Positions 52,642 through 62,600 of a stretch of 64,000 bases of DNA are shown here, piece by piece. Under the pieces are notes generated by a model. It saw nothing but the letters and a program-made list of their open reading frames with translations, was not told the origin of the DNA and made no database searches. Numbering within the stretch: the first letter of the stretch is position 1; each line of letters begins with the position of its first letter. The DNA is from Streptomyces sp. DH12 (GTDB taxonomy: Bacteria; Actinomycetota; Actinomycetes; Streptomycetales; Streptomycetaceae), in contig NZ_JAHWGT010000024.1 of NCBI RefSeq assembly GCF_020873895.1, forward strand, positions 1 to 64,000, given 5' to 3'. A program made the position numbers and the translations under genes.

Positions 52642-53497
52642 CCGACACGTCGGCGAACAGTTCCTCGAAGTGGGCGACCAGGTACCGCACCGCGTCGTCC
52701 GGCACCCCTTCCTCCTCCGGTCCGTCCGGCAAGGTGTTCCGCGGAGCAGGCAGAGCGGAAGCCGCTCCCTCGATCCACTCACGCACTGCTTCTCCGTCGC
52801 GATCGACGTCGGGGGCGATGACGTCGTACATCAGGGTGACCGCTGCGGCGTTGATCGCCGGCATCAACGCATTAACCTCTCGCCCGGTCCGCACCGTGCC
52901 CCGCTCCAGGAGCCGAACCAGGGCCTGAGCGGTCGGGCGGTGGTCGATGACATCGAGCCGCACCGCGGAATTGAGCATGTCCTGATTTCCGCAGGCGACG
53001 ACGACGGGCCGGTAGTCCGGGCCGTCACGGAACAGCTCGGCTGTCCACCAGAGCCTGGCGAATGCCTGCTTGTAGTGCGGACCGACGAACCTGTCCCGGG
53101 CCACGGCACGGGGTGACCCGTCAGCCCTCGGGTCGGGCAGGTGACGCCACACGACGTAGTCGGGCGCCACTCCGAGAGCCAGGTAGGTCCAGAAACCCTT
53201 CTCCGCGGCTTCCCTCCGCGTCAGCCGAAGGGTTTCGTGGAGCCTCGGCGCCAACCAGGCATCCGCAGCCGTCGGGCGTTCGGAGCGGAACATGTCCATT
53301 GCGTCGTCGATCAGGTCCCGGACACGGTACAACTCCGCTCGCACGTCATCACCGGGCAGCGGCTCCGCCGCCTTGTTCAGGGCGATGGAACGTACGTCGT
53401 CTTGCCCCGCGAGAACCCCAGCCGTCAGGTACTCGGCAGCCTGCGCATCGGAGATCAGAGCAAGCAGCTCCGGCAGGTGCTCCGGTCGGGAAGTCAC
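52610..53497 (-). CDS. Island protein resembling DUF6339
   Basis: 295 residues, soluble, no signal. Features: DLIDDAMDMFRSERPTAADAWLAPRLHETLRLTRREAAEKGFWTYLALGVAPDYVVWRH, then RFVGPHYKQAFARLWWTAELFRDGPDYRPVVVACGNQDMLNSAVRLDVIDHRPTAQALVRLL. The W/LAPRLHE...APDYVRWR...RLWW pattern is what I remember for DUF6339 proteins, found in restriction and defence loci; function unknown. GTG 53497 overlaps the TGA of the preceding gene, so it is the last gene of the leftward three-gene operon headed by the sigma-ATPase fusion. It converges on the methyltransferase gene. Confidence 0.75.
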   Translation of the reverse strand: MTSRPEHLPELLALISDAQAAEYLTAGVLAGQDDVRSIALNKAAEPLPGDDVRAELYRVRDLIDDAMDMFRSERPTAADAWLAPRLHETLRLTRREAAEKGFWTYLALGVAPDYVVWRHLPDPRADGSPRAVARDRFVGPHYKQAFARLWWTAELFRDGPDYRPVVVACGNQDMLNSAVRLDVIDHRPTAQALVRLLERGTVRTGREVNALMPAINAAAVTLMYDVIAPDVDRDGEAVREWIEGAASALPAPRNTLPDGPEEEGVPDDAVRYLVAHFEELFADVSVRGRASGEPG

Positions 53498-54486
53498 GCG
53501 TGGGCCTCCTGCTCGAACCGTTCGATATCACGGACAACAGAAGTCAAGGCCTTGGGGACATCGGCTCGACGAGCCGCGGCGTACTGGATCCGTGGTTGCA
53601 TATCGGCCCATCCCCCTTCGCCGACACGCCTGTTGTGAACTTCGCGCAGGGCCGCCTCGGCCGATCGCCCGGGCACGATGTCCGGCAGCATCTCGCGGAG
53701 CACCGCGCCTCGCCAGTCCGGCGGGAAGAGCGGCGTCCCGTCCTCCTCGACCTCCAAGTCTCCCATGGCCGTATGGAACACCGCCGTCCACACCTCCGCA
53801 CACATCTGCGCCAGCAGCATTTCGCCCACCATGGTCTCCATCTTCGAACCCGGGCTCTGGACGAGTGCCGCGAACCCCTCAAAGTCGGAGTTCAGACGCA
53901 CAGCCGGAATTCGTCCGGAGATGTCCACTATCCAGGGGACTTCCCTGAAGGGCCTCAACCACTCCTTGCCGCGAGCAAAACTGACAGCGGTGACGTCCAG
54001 TTCGCGGTCCCTCAGCGGCGCGTCGGAGATCACGTCGACGAGCCACTCCTTCTCGGTGGACCCGATGATCCTGCCCACCACACCACCCACCGTGGCAATC
54101 ACATACACGGTGAGGGACGCCCGGTCGACGTGGCTGTCCCGGTCGAGTTCGACTTCCCCGGTCCACTCCTGACCGCCCTCGGCTCCGGGCGTCAGGCGAG
54201 CGACCGTTCGGGCGTTGGTGCTGCCCTCCGTCAGTACGGCGACGACGGCGATGTCCGACCAGTGCTTCCTCGTCTCGATCTCCCGCGCAGGCACCGACAC
54301 CGCAAGTGACAGCCTGGCCGTGTGCCAGTCGTCCCGCTCTGCCATGCCGAGCGCGACGACCTGCTCGACCACCGACCATGCACGGGACTCCAAGTGCTCG
54401 CGGCTGTCGCCCGGACCGCGCAGTCGGACCGCGGTGACCCTGGTCGTCACCGGACCGGTCAACCGTGGATAGGCGTAGGCTTTCAC
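53494..54486 (-). CDS. Island protein of unknown function
   Basis: 330 residues, no signal or helix. N-terminal half is beta-rich (KAYAYPRLTGPVTTRVTAVRLRGPGD..., ARLTPGAEGGQEWTGEVELDRDSHVDRASLTVYVIATVGGVVGRIIG); C-terminal half is helical with ...MVGEMLLAQMCAEVWTAVFHTAMGDLEVEEDGTPLFPPDWRGAVLREMLPDIV. I recognise no family. The start GTG 54486 overlaps the stop of the sigma-ATPase gene, and its stop overlaps the next start, so stoichiometric production with both neighbours is likely. It may be a subunit of a complex with the GHKL ATPase. Confidence 0.75.
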   Translation of the reverse strand: MKAYAYPRLTGPVTTRVTAVRLRGPGDSREHLESRAWSVVEQVVALGMAERDDWHTARLSLAVSVPAREIETRKHWSDIAVVAVLTEGSTNARTVARLTPGAEGGQEWTGEVELDRDSHVDRASLTVYVIATVGGVVGRIIGSTEKEWLVDVISDAPLRDRELDVTAVSFARGKEWLRPFREVPWIVDISGRIPAVRLNSDFEGFAALVQSPGSKMETMVGEMLLAQMCAEVWTAVFHTAMGDLEVEEDGTPLFPPDWRGAVLREMLPDIVPGRSAEAALREVHNRRVGEGGWADMQPRIQYAAARRADVPKALTSVVRDIERFEQEAHA

Positions 54487-57400
54487 GCCTCGGCCTCCTT
54501 GCTCTCCTGAAGTTCGACGACGAGTCCGGCCAGCCCCGCTCGTACCGGATGCGTCGACGCGTCGGTGACGCCGCGGAACACCGCGCGGCGCACCCCCGGC
54601 GCGAAGCGCAGCACGCCGTCGACCAGTTCACAATTGCTGACGGCGGCGAGCTCGGACCATCGAACCAGCGGCTTCGGACCCGAACGCACTTCCACCTTCG
54701 CCACGGGGCTCATGGCCCACTCCTCCTCCCCCGGCGACACTTTGACCACAGCCGTAATCCGCCAGGCACCGGACGAGTCGATAACTGCTTCCAGATCATC
54801 GAGCCTGGGCGGCGTCGCCGTACCCCGGGCCTTGACGGCTGGCTTCCCCGAGATCCTCAGTCGTCTGCTCACCCTGCTTGTGCCATCGCGCTTGTCCTTC
54901 TTGGCGACCGCCACAAGCTGTTGCACCGCCTTGTTGATCTCCCATGTCATCGCCGCGATCCGACGGTGCGCCGAGGGCGAGTAGCGCGTTCTCAGTTCGT
55001 CAGTCTGACCCCACTTGTTGTGCTCCGGCGGCTCCGAGGCACGTAGGAACTCCTCCGCCTCGACGGCGAACGGTGCGTCCTCTCCCGCCGCCCGGCCCGC
55101 GAGCAGCACGGCCTGGAACGGGTTGGTCCCAAGCGGGAGCCCCGGCACCCGGCTGGTCCTGACCGTCATGCGGTTTCCGCGCATGGCGGTCACCTGATTG
55201 ATCTTGCCATCTGCGTCCGTGGCATCGGTGACCAGCAGCACCGCTCGGTGCTCGCCCGCCGTGTCGGCGATGCCCTCCCGCTCGGGGAGGTTCAAGCGCA
55301 CCGTGGTGAGAGCCACCTGCCCCGCACCGGTGAGCCGGTCCACCGTGGTACCGGCGAGGAATGCCTGGAGTGCGCGGGTACGAGCGGGCTGGTGCAGCTG
55401 GGGATCGACCCGCTCCTCCGCGATGTGCGCCACACCGTTGCGCAGCGTTCGGACCGACGCCTCCAGAAGCGGGGAACGGTCCCCTCCGTCCGTCATCGCG
55501 GCCCAGAAGTTACGTCCCAGCGCACCGACCAGACGCTGGTGCATGCGTTCCAGGCTGTCTTCGTCGTCACTCGGGTCTCCGGCACCTTCCGGTCCGGCAC
55601 CAACGAGGCTGGCCACGTCGTGCGCCCCCACGATCAGGAAGGATGTCCCGGAGTCGTCGTGCTCCCTCGTGAGGTGCAGGCGTTCGGCCGTCTCCTCGTC
55701 CGCCCACCAGGATCGGACGACGCCGGTGTTCTCCGCCGCGGGGTCGGGCTGCCCGAGCCAGGCGGGACCCGCGAATCTCTCACCGGCCACCTCCCGCCAC
55801 GGCAGGTCGAGCCGTCCGATCAACCGGCGCCTGGTGCGTCCCTCGTGTGGTTCGGAGAGCGTCGAGTTCATGAGCACGAGGCCGAGCCGACTGGTGGCCC
55901 ACAGGGTCGCCTTCCCGAGGCCGTACGAGCCGCCGGCCGAGGCGTCCGCCTTCCGGCTGTCGAGCTGACGTCGGACCACGGCGGCGAACCGGCCGTCCTC
56001 GTAGTCGTCGCCGGTCAGGCCGCTCGCGTTGTAGTCGTCGATGCGGAGCAGGACCAGCCGCTCACGCTCGGACATCTCGCGCAGCCCTGTACTGATGACG
56101 CGTCCGACCTTTTGGTCCTGTGCGGAGGCAGCCTCGTAGTGCGGCCTGAGGTCGTCCCAACGGATCGCGTCGCGGAATCGGGCCAGATGGTCCCCGGTCA
56201 ACTCGTGAAGTGTGTACCGAACCCTGACCGGACGGTCGTTTCGCCGATCACGCTCGTCCAAACTGTTCTGTGTGGCTTCGCGTGCCAGTACCTCCAGATC
56301 CGCCTCGAAAGCGAACGCGGCCGCATTGCCGAACTCCCGCCCACCGTCCTTGTGACCGGGACGGTGGTACCAGACAGGCGGCACATCGACGCTACCCGAG
56401 GAATCGTCCGGTGTAGTCGGTGACACAGGCACCCTGAAGTCCGCGACATCGACACCGTGCTCGCCTGTCGGCCCGGCCGTCTGCGGACCGGCCTTGGTCT
56501 CCTTCGAGGTCACCCTTTCCTCTTTCCCCTTGGAACTGCGCTTCGCATCCACTTCGCCTACCGCGCCGCGACGCCCTCGAGTCCCGCCCTGGGCGGCCTG
56601 TTCGAGGGCCGCCCGCTTCGCGGCCGCCTTCGACCGCCGCCGTTCGGAAGCGGCATTGTCGGGGCAGAGGCCAAGCAGGATCCTGAGGTCCTTCAGCACC
56701 CTGCTCTCGATCTGCCGAATGCGCTCCCGTGAAACATTGAACCGCTTGCCGATATCGTCCAGGGTCCATTGCCGACCGTCGATGAATCCGAACCGCAGAA
56801 ACAGCACCTCCCGGTCCCGTTTCGCCAGTCCGCACTCCTCGAACCATTGCAGGAGTTCCTGGCGTTGGAACAACGGCCGAAGCGCGTGCTCCGGCCCTGG
56901 GACCGATGCCGTATCGACGACCAGCAACTCCCCGAGCGTCACACCCTCACCGGCGGGCTGGTCCATCGAGAAGACCGACCGCCCACCGAGCCGCATATAC
57001 TCGTTTACCTTTTCCAGCGGCAGGTCACATGCGAGCGAGAGATCGAGAGCGGTGGGCTGGAGTCCCCGCTCGAGGAATTCCCGCTCCCTCCGCCGGAGCT
57101 TGTCGATCTCGGTGCATACGTGAACCGGAAGCCGAATAACCGACCCTTCGTCGGCCACTGCGCGAGTGATGCGCTGACGGATCCACCAGGTGGCGTAGGT
57201 CGAGAACTTGCACCCGACGGAGATGTCGAACTTTTCCACGGCCCGGATCAGGCCGATCACGCCGTGCTGCACGAGATCCTCGTGGTCGGGGTGATCCGCC
57301 CGGTAGCCCAGCGTCAGTACAGTCTTCACAACCAACCGGCGGTTGTGGGCGATCAGCGCGGAAAATGCCTGATACGGCTCGCCGTCGCGTGCGAGAGTAG

Positions 57401-57905
57401 CGACGTAGCCCTCCGGCAGGTCCTCCTCCGCCGCGATGCCGTCGCGGAATAGCAGGGAGAGACCCACCTCCTCCTCCGCGTTCAACAGATGCACGTCCGG
57501 ATTCAGGCGTCTTCGATCGGCGCGGAGCACAGCCCGGGCCCGACGGCGGGCCGCTCCCAGGTCGTGGACACGCACCGTACCCCGGAACTGGTCGAGGTCC
57601 GGAGTCTCCTCCTCGACGCCCGATGGGGCGGCGCCCTCCACGACCTCGACGAACACCGCTTCGGACCGTTCCCCGGGCCCGGACCCGAACCGCTTCCCCT
57701 CGTCGTGGGCGGAGTCCACCCGGCTCCTGGCAACCGACTCCCACAGGTCGACAGCTTGTTCCTCGTCCAGGCGCGCAGCCATCACCACCTGTGCCAGCGC
57801 GGATCTGGCGTCCGCCCCTTCCGCTTGGAACCGACCGATCAGACCAACGAGGAAGGCCCGGTCGAGGTCATGAATCCGCTCACCGGATGCACCACCGCTC
57901 ACCAT
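54483..57905 (-). CDS. Fusion of a sigma-70 factor with a GHKL-type ATPase
   Basis: 1140 residues. About 180-265 is sigma region 2 with the group 1/2-like core block KFDISVGCKFSTYATWWIRQRITRAVADEGSVIRLPVH (core binding, -10 melting); region 3 follows, and region 4 at about 360-415 has LAKRDREVLFLRFGFIDGRQWTLDDIGKRFNVSRERIRQIESRVLKDLR (-35 helix-turn-helix). A basic linker (420-505) leads to a GHKL fold: N-box LEVLAREATQNSLDE (E543, N547), G1-like LLRIDDYNASGL, and G2 ASAGGSYGLGKATLWATS (about 655-670), then a 450-residue unknown C-terminal part. ATG 57905 has GAGG at good spacing. GTG at 56513, inside the linker, is preceded by AGAGGAAAG and could start a separate ATPase. I know of no described protein with this layout. 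Confidence 0.88.
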   Translation of the reverse strand: MVSGGASGERIHDLDRAFLVGLIGRFQAEGADARSALAQVVMAARLDEEQAVDLWESVARSRVDSAHDEGKRFGSGPGERSEAVFVEVVEGAAPSGVEEETPDLDQFRGTVRVHDLGAARRRARAVLRADRRRLNPDVHLLNAEEEVGLSLLFRDGIAAEEDLPEGYVATLARDGEPYQAFSALIAHNRRLVVKTVLTLGYRADHPDHEDLVQHGVIGLIRAVEKFDISVGCKFSTYATWWIRQRITRAVADEGSVIRLPVHVCTEIDKLRRREREFLERGLQPTALDLSLACDLPLEKVNEYMRLGGRSVFSMDQPAGEGVTLGELLVVDTASVPGPEHALRPLFQRQELLQWFEECGLAKRDREVLFLRFGFIDGRQWTLDDIGKRFNVSRERIRQIESRVLKDLRILLGLCPDNAASERRRSKAAAKRAALEQAAQGGTRGRRGAVGEVDAKRSSKGKEERVTSKETKAGPQTAGPTGEHGVDVADFRVPVSPTTPDDSSGSVDVPPVWYHRPGHKDGGREFGNAAAFAFEADLEVLAREATQNSLDERDRRNDRPVRVRYTLHELTGDHLARFRDAIRWDDLRPHYEAASAQDQKVGRVISTGLREMSERERLVLLRIDDYNASGLTGDDYEDGRFAAVVRRQLDSRKADASAGGSYGLGKATLWATSRLGLVLMNSTLSEPHEGRTRRRLIGRLDLPWREVAGERFAGPAWLGQPDPAAENTGVVRSWWADEETAERLHLTREHDDSGTSFLIVGAHDVASLVGAGPEGAGDPSDDEDSLERMHQRLVGALGRNFWAAMTDGGDRSPLLEASVRTLRNGVAHIAEERVDPQLHQPARTRALQAFLAGTTVDRLTGAGQVALTTVRLNLPEREGIADTAGEHRAVLLVTDATDADGKINQVTAMRGNRMTVRTSRVPGLPLGTNPFQAVLLAGRAAGEDAPFAVEAEEFLRASEPPEHNKWGQTDELRTRYSPSAHRRIAAMTWEINKAVQQLVAVAKKDKRDGTSRVSRRLRISGKPAVKARGTATPPRLDDLEAVIDSSGAWRITAVVKVSPGEEEWAMSPVAKVEVRSGPKPLVRWSELAAVSNCELVDGVLRFAPGVRRAVFRGVTDASTHPVRAGLAGLVVELQESKEAEA

Positions 57906-58047
57906 GATCACCTCGCCCACTCGTCCGTGTCCGTCCGTAGTCCACCACTCAACCGACCGCTACTGCCACCACTCTTCGCCACAGCCCGCACCCCGGGGCC
58001 GGAAGTCGGTATGTTGAAGATCAGCAGGGTGAGGGTGGGGAGAGTTG
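57906..58047. promoter_or_regulatory. Divergent promoter region of the defence-like island
   Basis: The 142-bp gap separates the leftward sigma-ATPase operon from the rightward NERD-helicase/drmAB operon. It holds the ribosome sites of both (gaggtgatc left, ggggagag right). Promoter boxes cannot be fixed by eye. If the sigma part recognises a special promoter, this region is the first place to look. Confidence 0.5.
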
Positions 58048-59664
58048 ATGCGGATCGTCCCGAGTGGGATCTCGAACAGCACGCGCAGCCAGGCGGAGCG
58101 CAGCGTCTTCGCGGCGCTCAAGGCGATCCCGGACACCCAGAGCGTCGCGCTGCACTCGGTCCACCTCCCACGACATGCCCGGAAGCGAGTCGGCGAGATC
58201 GACTTCGTCGTCATCATGCCGGAGCTGTTGCTCTTCATCGAGGTCAAGGGCGGCCGGGTCCGCCAACAGGACGGCAAGTGGTACTACGGGCCGTCCAGTG
58301 CCAACGAGCGACCCGGCGAGAGCCCCTTCGCCCAGGCGAGCGGGGGCATGCACTCGTTCGAGCGACAGCTTGGCGAGCGCGTCGGCGATCTGCGCACGCT
58401 CAAGGTCCCGAGTGGGTACCTGGTGATCACGCCGGACGTCGACCTCGACCGGACCACTGAGTTCGAGCCGGAACAGTATTTGGGCAGCAGGGCCTACGCT
58501 GGCGGCCGCGGGTTGGCCGAGGGCATCGCCCGGGCCACCCGCTTCTGGCGCACACGCAACTCGTGGGCCGAGAGCACCGTACCGGCACCGCTTCGCGCGA
58601 GAATACTCAAGGCGGTGCGCCCGGACTTCGACCTCGTACCGAACCTGCGCGCCCGGCTGACAGACCTGGATGTGGCCTTCGAGCGCCTCACCGAGGAACA
58701 GCTGGACAGGCTCGACGAGCTGGAGTCGAACCCGCGCCTCGTCTGGACCGGGGGCGCCGGCACCGGCAAGACTTTTCTGGCGGCCGAGGCCGCACGACGC
58801 AGCTCCGCCACCGGCAGCGTCCTCTTCACCGCCGCTAGCCCCACCCTGACCAGCCATCTGGCCCGGATCCTTTCCGACCACCCGGTCACCGTTCTGCCGT
58901 TCGATCGGTTGGCGGAGGTCCAGGGTCGGACCTTCGACCAGCTGGTCGTCGACGAGGCCCAGGATCTGATGACCTTCGACAGGCTCGGTGTCCTGGACAG
59001 TCTGTCGGCGGGCGGACTCGAACGGGGTCGATGGATCTTCATGTTGGACCAGAACAACCAAGTGCTCTCCCCGACTACCTTCGACCCCGAGGCATGGGAT
59101 TACCTGCGTGGCATAAGCACGGTGTACGGGCCGATGAAGCGCAACTGCCGCAACACCGTGCAGATCGTCAAGGAGGTTCAGGCGTACACAGGCGCCGATC
59201 TGGGTGTCGCCTCGGCCGGTGAAGGGGAGCGTCCCTTCTTTCAAAACGTCCGGGACGTGCGTGACGAGGCCGTGCTCCTTGACGCCTACGTGAACGACCT
59301 GCTGCAGCAGGAGGTCTCGCCGCAGGACATCACCCTGCTGTCGGTCGCGGGCAACTGGGAGTCGAGCTCCGCCCGCTTCTCCCAGCGCGCGTCCAAGATC
59401 GAACGCTTCACCGACGTGGTCGGCTCCGCTCGTACCAGGCGCAGACTCACCTGGTCGTCCCTCGCCGACTTCAAAGGACATGAGAACCACGTCGTCTGTC
59501 TTATCGATTTCGAGCCTCAGCACTTGGACGGCCGGCTCGATGCGTTGTACGTCGCCTGTACCAGGGCTCGGGCGCAGCTCTGGATCGCCTGTCGGCCAGG
59601 TGTCAGGAAACGGCTCGGCGATCTGGGAGTGGCCGTGATCACCCGCGGGGGAGCACCGAAGTGA
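58048..59664 (+). CDS. NERD nuclease-SF1 helicase fusion
   Basis: 538 residues. An N-terminal NERD domain (about 10-130) has the nuclease triad pattern D52, E65, K67 in GEIDFVVIMPELLLFIEVKGG. The C-terminal part is a UvrD/DUF2075-like superfamily 1 helicase: Walker A TGGAGTGKTFLAAEA (235-242), Walker B LVVDEAQDL (301-306), motif III FMLDQNNQ, motif VI LDALYVACTRARAQLWI. It should unwind and possibly cut DNA. ATG 58048 follows GGGGAGAG; a TTG just before it is less likely. The stop overlaps the GTG of the drmA-like gene, so it belongs to that operon. Confidence 0.88.
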   Translation: MRIVPSGISNSTRSQAERSVFAALKAIPDTQSVALHSVHLPRHARKRVGEIDFVVIMPELLLFIEVKGGRVRQQDGKWYYGPSSANERPGESPFAQASGGMHSFERQLGERVGDLRTLKVPSGYLVITPDVDLDRTTEFEPEQYLGSRAYAGGRGLAEGIARATRFWRTRNSWAESTVPAPLRARILKAVRPDFDLVPNLRARLTDLDVAFERLTEEQLDRLDELESNPRLVWTGGAGTGKTFLAAEAARRSSATGSVLFTAASPTLTSHLARILSDHPVTVLPFDRLAEVQGRTFDQLVVDEAQDLMTFDRLGVLDSLSAGGLERGRWIFMLDQNNQVLSPTTFDPEAWDYLRGISTVYGPMKRNCRNTVQIVKEVQAYTGADLGVASAGEGERPFFQNVRDVRDEAVLLDAYVNDLLQQEVSPQDITLLSVAGNWESSSARFSQRASKIERFTDVVGSARTRRRLTWSSLADFKGHENHVVCLIDFEPQHLDGRLDALYVACTRARAQLWIACRPGVRKRLGDLGVAVITRGGAPK

Positions 59665-62600
59665 CCGACGCCGAGCCGTCACTCTCCGCCTACCGGAATG
59701 CCTACGTTTCCTACCTCCGCCGCCAGCTGGTGGGTCCTGGACCCGAGGAGGAGGAACACCTCGTCGATCCGCCGGACCGCCGGTATCTGATGGGCACGCT
59801 GTATCCGCGCGGCTCCTCCATGCTCGAACACGCGGCGGCGGAGGGAGAGGAAAGCTTTGACGAGTCCGAGGCCGGGTCGGGCGAGGAGGATGGCTTCGCC
59901 GACGATCCGGTCGCCGAGGCCAATGCCTGGCTCCCCTCCTCCCTCGGCTTCTCCTTCTTCACCGACGCCCGTCGGATCGAGATCGTCTGCGAGGCCTCGC
60001 GCTACCTGACACTCCGTGAGGGAGGTCGCCGCAGCTGGAAGCGCCAGCCGCGGCTCTCGACGACCGAGACCGTGGAGCTCGGATCCGACTCTCCGGTCAC
60101 TTGCTTGGATGGACACGGCCTGCTCCACGTCCGCTGGCGCAGCTTCGGCGCCGGGCACCTCGTCACCTGTGTGCTGTCCAACGCGCACAAGGAAGAGGAG
60201 AGCCGCCACAAGGACCGGGAGTTGATGCTTTTCCAGGTGTCGCTCCGCGCTACCACGAGCGACGGCACCGTGCTCGAGTACCCGAGCACCCGCCTCAACA
60301 GTCGAGACCAGGAGGAGCAGGAACTGCGCGTCCAATACCGGCACATCATCACCCGTGCCGTGGGGCACGGATGTGCCGTCGTGTGGGACGACAGCTCCGG
60401 CCCCGTGACCGCCCTGCGTACGGAGGTCATGCCGGAACAGGTTGTCGCGCACATCAAGCCCGACGGTCCCCGGGACCTTCCGGTCCTCAACCTCGCGCAC
60501 CTGTCGAATCCCGACCTCACGGTCGAGGATCTGCGGGAGGGGCTCACCTCGTTCGTCCTCGGGTACCACGAGTGGTTCGAGACACAGCAGTCCAAAGCCG
60601 AGTCGTTGCCGAGGTGGGCAGCCGCTCCCGCCGGGCGCCTGCTGGGGCGGATCGGCGCGGCGCTCGACCGGATGACCGCCGGAGTGACCGCCCTCACCTC
60701 GTCGACGCCCACCGGGGAGCTGGCACGGGAAGCCTTCCGCCTGGCCAACCGGGCCATGGCGCTTCAGATGCTCCACAGCCGCCCCGAGCTGGCGGGCACT
60801 CGCAGGCGCAGGAACAGCGAAGTGGTCGAGCTCACCGAGCCTCCCACCGACTACGCCTGGCACCCGTTCCAGCTTGCCTACTTCCTGCTCGTGGTCGAGA
60901 GCCTGATGATCCCGGAACATGAGGACCGGCGGACGGTCGACCTCATCTGGTTCCCGACCGGTGGCGGCAAGACCGAGACCTACCTGTTCACCGCCTGCTT
61001 CGAGATCCTCCGCCGTCGGCTCCAGTATGGTGCCGCGGGCGGAGGCACGGCGGTGCTGAGCCGGTACACGCTCAGCCTGCTGACCACGCAGCAGTTTCAG
61101 CGCACGGCCACCGCGATTTGCGCGCTGGAGTACATAAGAGCCGGGCACGACGGTGGGGTGCGCCGTGACCTCGGACAGGAACCCATCAGTATCGGGCTTT
61201 GGGTCGGCCAAGAGACGACACCGAACAGGATCTCCGCCGCTGAGCAGGAACTCGACACCCTGAAGCAGTCGCCCGAGCCGGACGACCGCTTCCTGCTCGA
61301 GCGCTGCCCCTGGTGCGGCACAGAGATAGTCCCTGAACGCAGCGGTCGTGGAGAGGACTTCGGCATCCACGCAGACGGGGGCGAGACCTGGTTCTTCTGT
61401 CCACGGCGGTCGTGCGTCTTCCACGATCGGCTGCCTGTCACCGTGGTGGACGAGCAGATCTATCGGGAACCGCCGACCTTCGTGCTCGGCACCGTGGACA
61501 AGTTCGCACGCCTGGCTTGGGAGTCCGAGGCCGGTAATCTCTTCGGCAGGGACGGCAGGCGCGCGCCTTCACTGGTGATCCAAGACGAGCTGCACCTGCT
61601 GGCGGGTCCGCTGGGTACCACGGTCGGACTGTACGAATCCGCCATCCTCGAACTCTGCTCCTGGCAGGGCACGGCACCCAAGGTCATCGCGTCCACGGCG
61701 ACGATCCGGCGCTCGCAGGACCAGATCCAACGCCTCTATGGTCGCCCCGTACAACTGTTCCCACCCGCGGGTCTCGAGGCGGGTCACTCCTATTTCGCCT
61801 CACCCGACGATGAGAAGCCCGGGCGCCTGTACGTCGGCGTGATGGCCCAGGGGCACACCGCTTCCACGGCGACCGTCCACGTGGGCGCCGCCGGCCTCCA
61901 GGCGCCGATGGACCTGGGAGACGACGAGGTGCGGAGGGACGCCTACTGGACCATGGTGGCCTACCACAACAGCCTGAGGGAGCTCGGCCGGACGGTCACG
62001 ATCGCGCGAGACGACATCCCCGCCCGGTTGGAGCACCTGACCAAGGACGAATCTCGCCGCCGCCGGCTGGACGACGACTCGGTGGTCGAACTCACCAGCA
62101 ACGTACCGCGAGCCGACCAACCGCGGCTGCTCGATCGGCTGGGAAGGCGGTTCGGGGAACAGGGCAGTGTGTCATTCCTCGCCACCACCAACATGCTGTC
62201 GGTCGGTGTCGACGTTCCCCGGCTCGGTCTGATGCTCATGAACGGACAACCGAAGACCACTTCCGAGTACATCCAGGCCACCAGTCGCGTGGGCCGACGC
62301 GACGTACCGGGACTGATCGTGACGTTGTTCCGATCGACCAAGCCTCGCGACCGCTCCCACTACGAGTCGTTCGGCGTCTACCACCGTTCGCTCTACCGGC
62401 ACGTCGAACCCACCAGCGTCACCCCTTGGTCGCTCCCGTCCCGCGATCGCGCCTTGCATGCCGTCCTCACCATTCTCGTGCGCCACGGGATCGGGCTCGC
62501 CGCCGAGAACAAGGCCGGGGAGGTCCTGGAGCACATGGACGAGGTCGCCCGGATCCGGGATCTCATCGTCGATCATGTCCGGCGTGCCGACCCGGACGAG

